Shown piece by piece: positions 50,419-61,375 of a stretch of DNA of 64,000 nt. A program made the position numbers and the translations under genes. Under the pieces are notes generated by a model, which did not search any database, was not told where the DNA came from, and worked only from the letters and a program-made list of their open reading frames with translations. Within the stretch, counting starts at the first letter, position 1. The number at the start of each line of letters is the position of its first letter. The stretch covers positions 62,001-126,000 of the forward strand of contig NZ_CP013244.1 in NCBI RefSeq assembly GCF_001679665.1, given 5' to 3'. This DNA is from Candidatus Viadribacter manganicus. GTDB lineage: Bacteria > Pseudomonadota > Alphaproteobacteria > Caulobacterales > Aquidulcibacteraceae.

Positions 50419-50861
50419 CGCGCGCAAGTTCCCTTGAAGCGGCAGGGTTGCATGCTTGATCCCAAAAACGGCTCGAAGGCGCGAGCAATCGTTTCGTCGC
50501 GCATGCCCTCTCCAGAGTCTGCAACGCTGACGGCGACGCACTTCTCCTGATCCTCGACAACGATATTGTCTGCCTGCACGATGAGATCGTCGCCCTCCAG
50601 CATCGCGTCTCTCGCGTTGACGGCGAGGTTTAGCAGCGCAATTTCCACTTGGTTCCGATCAGCCTTTACTGGCCACAGACCGGGTGTGATGTGCATTTCG
50701 AAACGGATGTGCTCATTCACTGATGAACGGATGAGCCCATGAGCGCGTTCGAGAGCGGCTGTGGTGTCGATACGTTCGAGTTTCAGAGGTTCTCGCCGTG
50801 CCAATGCGAGCAACTGACAGGTGAGACCAGAGCCGCGGTCCAACGCTTGCCACCTCCGCAC
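50415..50861 (-). pseudogene. Histidine kinase remnant (HATPase part only)
   Basis: The frame starts inside the dimerisation domain (RGSGLTCQLLALARREPLKLERID) after the missing phospho-His, continues with HGLIRSSVNEHIRFEMHITPGLWPVKADRNQVEIALLNLAVNARDAM (in parts; N box), VADSGEGMRDETIARAFEPFLGSS (G1), and stops before the second glycine box and receiver. It lacks both ends of a hybrid kinase, so it is a fragment. Its stop overlaps the TIR gene's stop by 4 bases (50415-50418). Confidence 0.8.
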
Positions 50862-50920
50862 ACCGCAATCTAGGCCTCTGAGGCAGCCGTGACTATGGCA
50901 AGCGAAAGGGAACTTGGCTC

Positions 50921-52237
<1,317 letters not shown>

Positions 52238-52517
52238 TCAGCCGAGGCACGGAAAAACTCAAGGGAGCGGCCAGGCACACAATGTCACCGGTCTGCCGAC
52301 GGGATTGGCGGTTAGGCGCTCAATCCAGATGCATTCGGTCGTGAGCGCTTCGATTTCAGGCGATTGATTGCGTCATTCGCTCACGGCGCGAGCACGTCAT
52401 CCACCACTGCATTGCCGCTCAACGGAAATGCGGCTGAGCATCTTGTGCTGGTTCAGCCTCGTCGCTGACGCTCACCCCAGACGACAGCGCATCAGCCGAT
52501 GTTTCGCCGCCGACGCT

Positions 52518-52693
52518 TCATGCGCCTTCGTCGCCAGGCGCGATGGCCCAGTATTGTCCAACACATTCATCGCCGCCGAGACCAATGCGCCAACCAATCC
52601 TTAGGGCGCACCAGCAGCCGTCGTTGACGTAAAGAACCAGCTTTTCTCGATGCCGTTGTTGTTCTCAGAAATGACGACGGGTGTTGGCCCCAT
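52518..52693 (-). other. Possible decayed coding stretch between eno and a lipoprotein gene
   Basis: The 526 bases 52,202-52,727 have no convincing gene. On the minus strand two short readable pieces occur: 52693-52601 (MGPTPVVISENNNGIEKSWF, stops at TAA) and an overlapping frame ending at 52518 (WCALRIGWRIGLGGDECVGQ, with a Trp/Cys-rich look). They could be parts of one frameshifted small protein. Otherwise the region probably carries the eno promoter. Low confidence. Confidence 0.2.
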
Positions 52694-52727
52694 CGCAACG
52701 CAACGACGGCTGCGGCGACGTGTGCGT

Positions 52728-53273
52728 TTAAGCACAACCCTCAACGTAAAGGATCGACGCCCCACCTGCGTGCACCGCCGTGACGGCGCCCTGTTCGCTC
52801 ACTTCGAAGCGGAGCCCGCTTTGATTAGGCGTGGTCCAGACGATGAGATCGTGAGCCGGGGCTGGGTTATATTTTGCCGGTTCTTCGATCACGTTTTGGT
52901 AGGCGGTCCGAACTTGGGCGTCGGTGGAGCCGACACCGACGTTTTGTGCTGTGCGCGTTCGCGGCGCTTCGCTGGAAGCAGTGATGCGCGTGATGACATC
53001 ACCCTCAAACATGAGCCACAGCTGATCGCCATCGGCTGTCCGGTATTCTTGCTCGGAGCACGCGCCAGGCACATCGGGCTCTAGCGCTTCGTTGTTCATG
53101 GGCTGTCCGGAGATCCGGCGTGCTTCAACGATCGGCAGGCCAATCGTCATGTCGCCATAGCCTTCCACGGCGAGCGTAGGCACGGAAACGTCACGAGCCC
53201 CCTGTGCGGGAGGATCTCGCTGGCAGGCAGCTACAATAAGGAGCAGAGCGAGCGCTAAAGCGCGCACACTCAA
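52728..53273 (-). CDS. Lipoprotein of unknown function
   Basis: 181 residues with a lipobox ([15 protein letters not shown]). Mature part: [30 protein letters not shown] (in parts), [69 protein letters not shown]. The two repeats of a small beta-alpha unit ([12 protein letters not shown] and [14 protein letters not shown]) resemble SmpA/OmlA-like folds. Overlaps rpmF by 4 bases. Confidence 0.7.
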   Translation of the reverse strand: MSVRALALALLLIVAACQRDPPAQGARDVSVPTLAVEGYGDMTIGLPIVEARRISGQPMNNEALEPDVPGACSEQEYRTADGDQLWLMFEGDVITRITASSEAPRTRTAQNVGVGSTDAQVRTAYQNVIEEPAKYNPAPAHDLIVWTTPNQSGLRFEVSEQGAVTAVHAGGASILYVEGCA

Positions 53274-53452
53274 TCTTCCTTCGGTTTGAGGACTTGCTTG
53301 CCGCGATAACGACCCGTCTTCAGATCGATGTGGTGCGGGCGGCGCAGTTCGCCGGATTCAGCGTCCGCGACATAGGTGTTCTTCGCTAGCTTGTCGTGAG
53401 CGCGGCGCATGCCACGGCGTGACGGGGTGGTTTTTCGCTTCGGAACGGCCAT
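53270..53452 (-). CDS. rpmF: 50S ribosomal protein L32
   Basis: 60 residues from ATG 53452: [20 protein letters not shown], then [16 protein letters not shown]. The zinc cysteines found in some L32 proteins are absent, as normal for alphaproteobacteria. The frame is open upstream (to 53530) but the family starts at MAVPKRK. Confidence 0.96.
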   Translation of the reverse strand: MAVPKRKTTPSRRGMRRAHDKLAKNTYVADAESGELRRPHHIDLKTGRYRGKQVLKPKED

Positions 53453-53556
53453 GGCCGGAAAACTCCTGGGTCCCGGGCGGTCGGCGCACGGGAAAGCGGG
53501 GCTGATAGGCCAAAGGCGGCTAAGGGGCAAGCTCTAGCCTACCCTCTTCGACGCCC

Positions 53557-53673
53557 TCAGGCGCCAAAAACCACAAAAGAGACCAGGCAAAGGATCGCTA
53601 CGCCAAAAGCCAGGGCTGCGATAAGCCCTAAAACGGGGCCTTGTGGGTGGCGGCTCTGGGTCTCGTCGGTCAT
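53557..53673 (-). CDS. 38-residue single-pass membrane peptide
   Basis: ATG 53673 is preceded by GGAGGAG at good spacing. The product MTDETQSRHPQGPVLGLIAA continues into a single hydrophobic helix (LIAALAFGVAILCLVSFVVF) and stops. Too short for most gene finders. No family is recognised. It lies between rpmF and the plus-strand CBS gene. The strong ribosome site and clean helix argue for a real gene. Confidence 0.55.
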   Translation of the reverse strand: MTDETQSRHPQGPVLGLIAALAFGVAILCLVSFVVFGA

Positions 53674-53803
53674 CGTTCTCCTCCGGGTCAAGATATCGGG
53701 TCGCCTTACGCGAGCGCCCGTGACCCGGATCACAGGGTTTTTCGGAACTTTGCGGCCCAACCCGCCGTTGGCCTGCCGGGCGTGCGGGTGAGGAGCCAAA
53801 TTT

Positions 53804-54247
53804 ATGCTTGTGCGAGATAACATGACCCGAGACGTCCGGACCGTCGCACCGGAAACGACCATCCAGGAAGCGGCGCGGCTTATGGCCGAGGCGGATGTCG
53901 GCGCCCTTCCAGTCGCCGCTGGCGATCGTCTTGCCGGCATCGTGACCGACCGCGACATTGCGGTGCGCGCCGTCGCGATCGGCAGAGGTCCGGCAACAAC
54001 TGTCGCGGCGGTGATGAGCCTTGAAGTGCTCTATTGCCACGAGGACGAAGACATCGGGCACATCTCGGCGAATATGGCCGAAAACCAAGTGCGGCGATTG
54101 CCGGTGGTCGACGTCGATAAGCGCCTGGTCGGCATCATTTCACTCGCGGACATCGCCGATGCGCGGGCTAGCGAAGCCGGTGAAGCACTTGAAGGCATTA
54201 CGCGCCCCGGCGGCGAACGCAGCCAATCAATCGAGGGGCGGGCCTGA
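53804..54247 (+). CDS. Tandem CBS-domain protein
   Basis: 147 residues. Two CBS motifs: RDNMTRDVRTVAPETTIQEAARLMAEADVGALPV (in parts) with GIVTDRDIAVRAVA, and VMSLEVLYCHEDEDIGHISANMAENQVRRLPVVD (in parts) with GIISLADIADAR. CBS pairs bind adenosyl nucleotides and often sense energy state. No catalytic domain is fused. GAGG lies upstream of the ATG. Convergent with the phosphoesterase. Confidence 0.92.
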   Translation: MLVRDNMTRDVRTVAPETTIQEAARLMAEADVGALPVAAGDRLAGIVTDRDIAVRAVAIGRGPATTVAAVMSLEVLYCHEDEDIGHISANMAENQVRRLPVVDVDKRLVGIISLADIADARASEAGEALEGITRPGGERSQSIEGRA

Positions 54248-54251
54248 CGGT

Positions 54252-55076
54252 CTAGGCTGTGGTCGGGAGCGCGTGGACTTCGCCGGACGCGCCCGGTCTT
54301 TCGGGCGTGTTGAGTTTGAACTGACGGGTGCTCGCGGTCTCGCAAACGCCCTGCTTGATGTGAACCACTTCGGTTTCGATGACGTTGCTGTGAGGCCGGC
54401 GGATCACGGTGAACGCGCACGGCTCATGACGAAGACGCTGAGACAGCGTGCCGCTTCCAATCGAAAGTGCTCGCGTCTCAAAGAGCCGCGCCGATGCGAA
54501 ATGCAGATGGCCGCTCAAAAAGAGTTCGGCGCCGGCGTCGGCAAGCTTACGAAGCCCACGTACGCCGCCACGCGTGACGCCCTTGATCGGGGCATCATTC
54601 GGCCAGTCCAACGGATGGTGCGTTATGACGATGCGCAGTGCGCCGGCCTTGGCTTTGTGAAGTTCAGCTGCGGCAATCGCGGTCTGCCCGCGTGACATTT
54701 CGCCTTGCGCCCAGTTCAGGCGAAACTGCCATGCGCGCGCTGTGTTGATCGGCACGATGCTCCATTGATCTGTATGCCAAGCCTCGTGTTGGATGCCGTG
54801 CTGCGCCCGGCGGATGCGATCCCACGGATAGAACAGTCGACCCCACATTTCGTAGTACGGCACGTCGTGATTGCCCGGGGTGAGCATTGCAGGCGATTCC
54901 AGACTCCGTATCCAGTCGCATGCGGCGTCGATTTCACTGGCGAGACCATCCTTCGAGATGTCGCCGGTGACGATGACTGCGTCAGGCTTCAGGTTGCGAA
55001 CGTACTTCGCAACAGCCGTAAGCGCCGTCCTGTCTTCGCAACCAAAGTGCAGATCGGTGATGTGTACGAGTTGCAC
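54252..55076 (-). CDS. Calcineurin-like metallophosphoesterase
   Basis: 274 residues from GTG 55076. Motifs in order: HITDLHFGCED (DxH), VIVTGDISKDG (GDxx), MLTPGNHDVPYYE (GNHD), ITHHPLDWPND (H), LSGHLHFASAR (GHxH). This is a class III phosphodiesterase fold with two metals. Substrate not visible. Directly followed on the same strand upstream by the lipid kinase gene, 5 bases apart, so likely one operon. Confidence 0.9.
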   Translation of the reverse strand: MQLVHITDLHFGCEDRTALTAVAKYVRNLKPDAVIVTGDISKDGLASEIDAACDWIRSLESPAMLTPGNHDVPYYEMWGRLFYPWDRIRRAQHGIQHEAWHTDQWSIVPINTARAWQFRLNWAQGEMSRGQTAIAAAELHKAKAGALRIVITHHPLDWPNDAPIKGVTRGGVRGLRKLADAGAELFLSGHLHFASARLFETRALSIGSGTLSQRLRHEPCAFTVIRRPHSNVIETEVVHIKQGVCETASTRQFKLNTPERPGASGEVHALPTTA

Positions 55077-55081
55077 CCGCC

Positions 55082-55984
55082 TTACTCCTCGTTGAGTGCA
55101 AGCACCTTCGGACCGTTCTTGGTGAACGTCACGCGTACATAGGACAGAAAAGTTCGTGGCTCGCCATCAAGCGTCGCGGGAATAATTCCCGGCGCATAGA
55201 TATCGCCCGTTTTGCATTTTCCGATCTCAATCGTGGGATCGTTGCGCCAATCCGCGGTGATGGCGCGAAGGCTGACACGGGCGAGTTCGAGAATATCTTT
55301 GGCGTCCAGGCGCACCCATTCGAGGTTATCTGCTTCGATGCCGCCCGAGAAGCTGGGGCATAGCACGCCTATGCCCTCCGCCTTTCGCATTTTCTCTTTG
55401 CCAGGTCTTGCCCGTAAACGACGTGAGAAGGAACGCTTCAGTGCATGTCGAAGTCTGCCTAAGGCTTCAAGCGGCTTACCTTCGCGAATGGATTCGCGCG
55501 CCCGCGCCAAGAGCGTTGGCGCACCGAATAATCCCGCAACGTAGAACGCCTCGCCATTGGCGCGACCAACAGGCAGACGGCGTTCGACACCGCGCTCCAA
55601 AACTGCGGCAAGCGCCTGGGGCCAGGCAACATCACCGTACAAAGCCTTCGGAAGAATATTGAGGGTGCCCCCGGGAAGCAAAATGAGCGGTGGGCCATTG
55701 CGCGGCGCCATTTCGGCAGCATGACGCGCCGTGCCATCACCGCCCAATACGATGATCGCATCGAACTGAGGCGCGCGCTGAAAAACGCGCTTCGACATAT
55801 TGGTTGCATCGACGACAGCAAACTGCTCGACGCCCCCAGCCCTCAGCGCCTCATCCATCTGTGCGGCCGCGTTCGCTCCTACGCTGCCGGCCTTTTCGTT
55901 GAGGAGTACGAGCGCCTTCTTAATGTGCGGCCCGAGGGGGCGCTCAACTTGCGGGAGGACTTCAGGGTCGGCGGTGGGTTGCAT
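55082..55984 (-). CDS. Diacylglycerol kinase-family lipid kinase
   Basis: 300 residues from ATG 55984 (a TTG 12 bases upstream is in frame). Catalytic domain with ALVLLNEKAGSVG (the usual NPxSG appears as NEKAG), IIVLGGDGTARHAAEM (GGDGT), ILLPGGTLNILPKALYG, and a C-terminal beta domain ending GDIYAPGIIPATLDGEPRTFLS (in parts). Phosphorylates lipids; diacylglycerol, ceramide or similar cannot be told apart. The kinase and phosphoesterase beside it may act on related phospholipid head groups. Confidence 0.85.
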   Translation of the reverse strand: MQPTADPEVLPQVERPLGPHIKKALVLLNEKAGSVGANAAAQMDEALRAGGVEQFAVVDATNMSKRVFQRAPQFDAIIVLGGDGTARHAAEMAPRNGPPLILLPGGTLNILPKALYGDVAWPQALAAVLERGVERRLPVGRANGEAFYVAGLFGAPTLLARARESIREGKPLEALGRLRHALKRSFSRRLRARPGKEKMRKAEGIGVLCPSFSGGIEADNLEWVRLDAKDILELARVSLRAITADWRNDPTIEIGKCKTGDIYAPGIIPATLDGEPRTFLSYVRVTFTKNGPKVLALNEE

Positions 55985-56021
55985 GGCGGGAACCAACGCG
56001 GCCCCACCGCCAAAGTTCCGG

Positions 56022-56642
56022 TTAGCGGCTCTCTACAGAGCCACCCATCGAAGTGGAAATGTTGCTGCTGCGCCCGCCTCCGCTCACGTTCACCGCACCG
56101 CCCATGGACGCGGCGGCGTCGAAACGGTTTGAGGCGAAGACGCGTGCGTCGCCACCCATAGAGGCATCGATGTTGGCGTCACGGCATTCGAAGCCTTCCG
56201 CGCGGATGGAGCCGCCCATGGATGCTGCCGCGCTTACGTTGGTGCAGGTGCCATTGACGCGGAGTTCACCGCCCATAGCCGCCGCAAGAGACATGGAGTT
56301 CGCCGCGATGTTGGATGCTGTGAGTTCGGCGCCGCGCGATGAAGCCAGCCTGCGAACGGTCGGCATCGTCACGCGCACAGTGGCGTCGATCGGCGGTGTT
56401 TCACCCCAAAACGGACGATTGGTGCGTCGGATTTCGAGAGTGCCATCGTTGTCCACACGCGTTTGCACGCGAGAAGCGTCGGAGCCGAAAACTTCCACGC
56501 GATAGTTCTCTCCCTGGCTCACTTCGACGTGGATCCGATCTGCGGCCGAGACGCCGCTGAAGTTGGAGAGATTGCGTGTCTGCGCATGCGCGCTGGAGAC
56601 GAGCGCAACCAAAGCGGCCGCTGTAATCAATGTGCTGCGCAT
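56022..56642 (-). CDS. Exported DUF2807 beta-solenoid protein, copy 2 (SMGG type)
   Basis: 206 residues from ATG 56642 with signal (STLITAAALVALVSSAHA). DUF2807 (GIN) fold: NLSNFSGVSAADRIHVEVSQGE (in parts), VEVFGSDASRVQTRVDNDGTLEIR, VRVTMPTVRRLASSRGAELTAS, then a repeat row AASMGGSIRAEGF, DASMGGDARVF, AASMGGAVNVSGGG, STSMGGSVESR, each strand marked by xSMGG. Probably envelope-located; GIN proteins have a presumed sensing or adhesive role but no proven one. Tandem paralogue of 56653-57267. Confidence 0.8.
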   Translation of the reverse strand: MRSTLITAAALVALVSSAHAQTRNLSNFSGVSAADRIHVEVSQGENYRVEVFGSDASRVQTRVDNDGTLEIRRTNRPFWGETPPIDATVRVTMPTVRRLASSRGAELTASNIAANSMSLAAAMGGELRVNGTCTNVSAAASMGGSIRAEGFECRDANIDASMGGDARVFASNRFDAAASMGGAVNVSGGGRSSNISTSMGGSVESR

Positions 56643-56652
56643 GTTCTTGTCC

Positions 56653-57267
56653 TTAGCCCGCACGGCGGAGCGAACCGCCGGATGAGAGGTCGATGTTGCC
56701 GATGCCAGGATTGCCGTAAGCGACAACACCGCCGCCACTTGAGGCGTCGACATCGAGTCGGCCCGTGGCGTTGACTCGCGCATCCGCTCCAGAGGAGACA
56801 TCCACACGGCCATTCTCGCAGCGTAGGTTCTGCGCATCGAGATCGGCGCCGCTCGAAGCATCAGCATTGAAGCTTGAGCAGGTGCCGCTTACGCGGAGGT
56901 CAGCCCCCGACGAAGATTCAAGCTCGATTGCACCGCCATTGATCCCGGTTGCGACGAGGTCGGCCCCGCTCGCTGCAGAAAGGCCATCAACGCGGGGCAT
57001 CGTGATGCGAATGTTGGCTTGGCGCGGGCCGCGCCAGGACCAACCGCGAACAGGTTCAACCACGAGGGTATCGCCGTCGAGACGCGTTTGAATGCGAGCG
57101 GCGTCTCGACCGGTGACCTCAACATGGAAGGCGCTACCGATGGTGACTTGAACGTCCGTCCCAGCATTGGCCTCTACCCTAGTGAAATCAGAAACGCTGC
57201 GCGTCTCGGCCTGGGCCACGCCAGTTGCAGCCAAGACAATAACGGACGCTGCCAAAGCTATTCTCAT
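56653..57267 (-). CDS. Exported DUF2807 beta-solenoid protein, copy 1 (SSGAD type)
   Basis: 204 residues from ATG 57267 with signal (RIALAASVIVLAATGVAQA). Same plan as the neighbour: SVSDFTRVEANAGTDVQVTIG (in parts), VEVTGRDAARIQTRLDGDTLVVEP, IRITMPRVDGLSAASGADLVAT, then repeats ESSSGADLRVSG, DASSGADLDAQ, DVSSGADARVN, DASSGGGVVAY, LSSGGSLRR. Here SSGAD marks each turn, where the partner has SMGG. Ends 11 bases before the next gene starts, so the pair is one operon. Confidence 0.82.
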   Translation of the reverse strand: MRIALAASVIVLAATGVAQAETRSVSDFTRVEANAGTDVQVTIGSAFHVEVTGRDAARIQTRLDGDTLVVEPVRGWSWRGPRQANIRITMPRVDGLSAASGADLVATGINGGAIELESSSGADLRVSGTCSSFNADASSGADLDAQNLRCENGRVDVSSGADARVNATGRLDVDASSGGGVVAYGNPGIGNIDLSSGGSLRRAG

Positions 57268-57382
57268 GAGAAATCCCCTGCCTATGGAGCCAGGCGCAAT
57301 TTGCCCGGTCTTTGGTGGAGGGATGCGCCCTGGTTGCCGATTGGATGCATCTAACCGGCGGAATTGGCCGTAAGCTCCACCA

Positions 57383-58231
57383 ATGCATCGAAGAACTCTC
57401 CTCCTCTCTGCCTTTTTGGCGGCCTGCACGCCGACCCTAGGCGCCTTCAACGCCCTTGTTCCCAAGGACGCTGGAGCGCGGCGGGTGGCGCAAGACGTAG
57501 CTTATGGCGATGGACGTCGCCGGCAACTCGACGTCTACGCGCCTCTAGATGGAGGCCCCCACCCTGTCGTCGTTTTCATTTACGGTGGATCGTGGAGTTC
57601 GGGTGACAAAGGCGACTATTCGTTCGCGGGAGCCGCGCTTGCATCGCGCGGTTTCGTCACTGTGATCCCCGATTACCGGCTGGTGCCAGAGGTCCGGTTT
57701 CCATCGTTCGTGGATGATTGCGCCGCAGCAATGCGATGGACGCAAGATCACATCAGCGAGTTCGGTGGCGATCCTTTGCGCATTGTCCTCGTCGGGCACT
57801 CAGCCGGCGCCTACAACGCAATAATGCTTGGTCTCGACGCGCACTACCTGCGCGATGCCGGTGTCGATGCGTCGCGGGTGCGCGGTGTTGTGGGGCTCGC
57901 GGGACCTTACGATTTTTTGCCGTTTGATGTGGACGCTACGCGCGATGCCTTCGGTCAGGCGCACGATTTAGCACTCACTCAACCGGTGCATTTCGCGCGT
58001 GCCGATGCGCCGCCCTTATTGCTGCTTTGGGGTGAGGCCGACACCACCGTCGGGCCGCGCAATCTTCACGGGTTAGAGGCCGCGATGCGAGCCGCCGGCG
58101 GCGACGTCGAGGCGAGAACTTATCCAGGCGTCAATCACGTCGACATCATGCTTGCGCTGTCACGGCCCTTAAGGGTCCGCGCTCCCACGCTCACCGATGT
58201 GGTCGCGTTTGCAGAGCGCGTGACCGCTTAG
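57383..58231 (+). CDS. Alpha/beta hydrolase (esterase), lipoprotein-type signal
   Basis: 282 residues, signal MHRRTLLLSAFLAACTPTLG with a lipobox-like LAAC. Alpha/beta hydrolase: YAPLDGGPHPVVVFIYGGSWSSG (in parts; YGGSW oxyanion), PDYRLVPEVRFPSFVDDCAAAM, VLVGHSAGAYNAIML (GHSAG nucleophile), LLLLWGEADTTV (Asp), GVNHVDIMLAL (His). BD-FAE/carboxylesterase-like. Ends overlapping the TerB-like gene by 4 bases. Confidence 0.88.
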   Translation: MHRRTLLLSAFLAACTPTLGAFNALVPKDAGARRVAQDVAYGDGRRRQLDVYAPLDGGPHPVVVFIYGGSWSSGDKGDYSFAGAALASRGFVTVIPDYRLVPEVRFPSFVDDCAAAMRWTQDHISEFGGDPLRIVLVGHSAGAYNAIMLGLDAHYLRDAGVDASRVRGVVGLAGPYDFLPFDVDATRDAFGQAHDLALTQPVHFARADAPPLLLLWGEADTTVGPRNLHGLEAAMRAAGGDVEARTYPGVNHVDIMLALSRPLRVRAPTLTDVVAFAERVTA

Positions 58232-58782
58232 GTTATGCTGCCGCGTGTGAAGCTGCGCAACAATTGCGGGGCGCCTTCGCGGTCAAAGCCAACAGCCGCC
58301 GTATAATCCATGAGCGCGCCGTGTTCGCTCTCTTCAAACTTTCCGTCCGATACGAACACGCTCATCAGAGCTCGCAAAAGAGCGACCTTTTGATCGCGGC
58401 TGAACGCGCCCGAACGTGCTGCCAAAAATGAAATCAGTTCGGCCTTGTTCAACCCTTGACGGGTAAAGCACTCTTCAACTTTTCCCGCATCGAACGTCTC
58501 GCCAGCAATTTCACGCATCGCAACCGCTATGGCGCGCTTTTCTTGTTCGTTTACGCGGCCATCAAGCTTTGCCGCATTGACCAAGGCCTCAAGGGCATAG
58601 CCAGAGAAATCGCCGCCGGTCGCTGTTTCGGTCTTGCTTGCTTGCAGGCCACGAATGAAGGTGCGCAGCGCGAACCAAAGCCCAAGAGCGGCGACAATAA
58701 CGAAGAGCGCGATGACGGGACCGCCGCTGGAAGCTTGAGCGCCGCCAGCGTCACTCGCACCTTGAGCAAGAAAGAACATCAT
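58228..58782 (-). CDS. Membrane-anchored TerB-like protein
   Basis: 184 residues. One membrane helix near the N-terminus (GPVIALFVIVAALGLWFALRTFI, in parts), then a helical TerB-like domain (about 60-184): YALEALVNAAKLDGRVNEQEKRAIAVAMREIAGE (in parts), LISFLAARSGAFSRDQKVALLRALMSVFVSDGKFEESE (in parts). The paired DGR-E and DGKFEESE stretches are the acidic metal-binding type seen in TerB (tellurite resistance). Function here unknown. Confidence 0.8.
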   Translation of the reverse strand: MMFFLAQGASDAGGAQASSGGPVIALFVIVAALGLWFALRTFIRGLQASKTETATGGDFSGYALEALVNAAKLDGRVNEQEKRAIAVAMREIAGETFDAGKVEECFTRQGLNKAELISFLAARSGAFSRDQKVALLRALMSVFVSDGKFEESEHGALMDYTAAVGFDREGAPQLLRSFTRGSIT

Positions 58783-58828
58783 ATCACCCGCCTAGAGTGG
58801 GGCGCGGTCCGTGTCGATGGGAAACGTC

Positions 58829-60505
<1,677 letters not shown>

Positions 60506-60513
60506 CTACGGGT

Positions 60514-61263
60514 TTATTGATCGGGGCCAGCGCGCTCGCGCCGGACGGCAGCCACTCCGTTATCAGAGTCTCCCGATTCGGTACCGAGCTGGCTATCAGT
60601 TGTGAGATCGATGCCAGAAACTGAGTTGTTCGACGTCGTCGCTGGCGGCGTACGCTGGGCCGCGACCTGAGTGTTGCCCTGGGTAGTTGCGGGGGCGGTA
60701 CGTTGCGTCGTTGGCGAAGTCGTGCGTTGCGCCGCGCCCGAGGTGTTGACCGGGGTCGTTTGACGCGGCGTTACGGCGGCAGTCTGGGTTGGACGGTTCT
60801 CGATCGGGCCCGCTCGCGTGCTGGCGGTGGATGGGGCCGGCGCTGACGTGCGCGGCGTGCTGGCTTCGGCGTTGGCCGGCCCAAGCGCAAATTCGTTCAC
60901 CGACGGACCGCGACCTTCAGTCGGATCTGGCGTCTCAGCGGGGGCGGTCGCTGGTTCTTCGGTCGTGGTAGCGGGCGCGGTTGTTGCTGGCGCTGTCTGG
61001 GTCGGCAGCAAGTCCATAACTGAGCGTCCGCTGGTGTTCGCAGCGCCTGCGATCAAAGTGAGACCAAGCGACGTCACGATGAAGAAGCCACCCGCTACGG
61101 AGGTCATCTTGGCGAGCGCATCAGCTGCGCCGCGGCCGCTCATCAGTGCGCCGCCGCCGCCACCGCCCATGCCCAGCGCGCCGCCTTCGGAACGCTGCAA
61201 CAGCACCAGGCCAATAAGGCAGATGCAAACGAGCAAGTGGATGCTGAGAACGACCAATTCCAT
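60514..61263 (-). CDS. secG: SecG with a long Thr/Ala/Pro-rich tail
   Basis: 249 residues from ATG 61263. Residues 1-75 are SecG: ELVVLSIHLLVCICLIGLVLLQRSEGGALG (in parts) and VAGGFFIVTSLGLTLIAGAANTSG, two helices with the Gly-rich loop GMGGGGGGALM. About 165 residues of low-complexity tail follow, rich in Thr, Ala, Pro and Gln (TAPATTTEEPATAPAETPDP), far beyond the usual 75-130 residue SecG. SecG assists SecYEG protein export. The tail probably faces the periplasm. Confidence 0.92.
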   Translation of the reverse strand: MELVVLSIHLLVCICLIGLVLLQRSEGGALGMGGGGGGALMSGRGAADALAKMTSVAGGFFIVTSLGLTLIAGAANTSGRSVMDLLPTQTAPATTAPATTTEEPATAPAETPDPTEGRGPSVNEFALGPANAEASTPRTSAPAPSTASTRAGPIENRPTQTAAVTPRQTTPVNTSGAAQRTTSPTTQRTAPATTQGNTQVAAQRTPPATTSNNSVSGIDLTTDSQLGTESGDSDNGVAAVRRERAGPDQ

Positions 61264-61295
61264 GTGCCTGCCCGTCTCCCACGCGCCGTTTAGCT

Positions 61296-61317
61296 CGCGC
61301 CCATACATGGGTGCGCG
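61296..61317. terminator. Hairpin between tpiA and secG
   Basis: CGCGCCCAT (61296-61304) pairs with ATGGGTGCGCG (61307-61317) with one unpaired T. It lies in the 112-base gap between tpiA and secG on their shared strand. No T run, so a stabilising or weak attenuating structure rather than a strong terminator. Confidence 0.35.
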
Positions 61318-61375
61318 CGAAAGGGCGCTCAATAGCTGAGGCCGATCCTAAACACCAGCCCGCCGCCGTGCATCC

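Noticed and set aside
53534..54088. 184-residue minus-strand frame opposite the CBS gene
   Set aside because: Shadow of the CBS gene; no ribosome site and no motif, unlike the short membrane peptide at 53557-53673.
54021..54695. Plus-strand frame running from the CBS gene into the phosphoesterase
   Set aside because: Crosses the ends of two well-supported genes in another frame; no domain seen.
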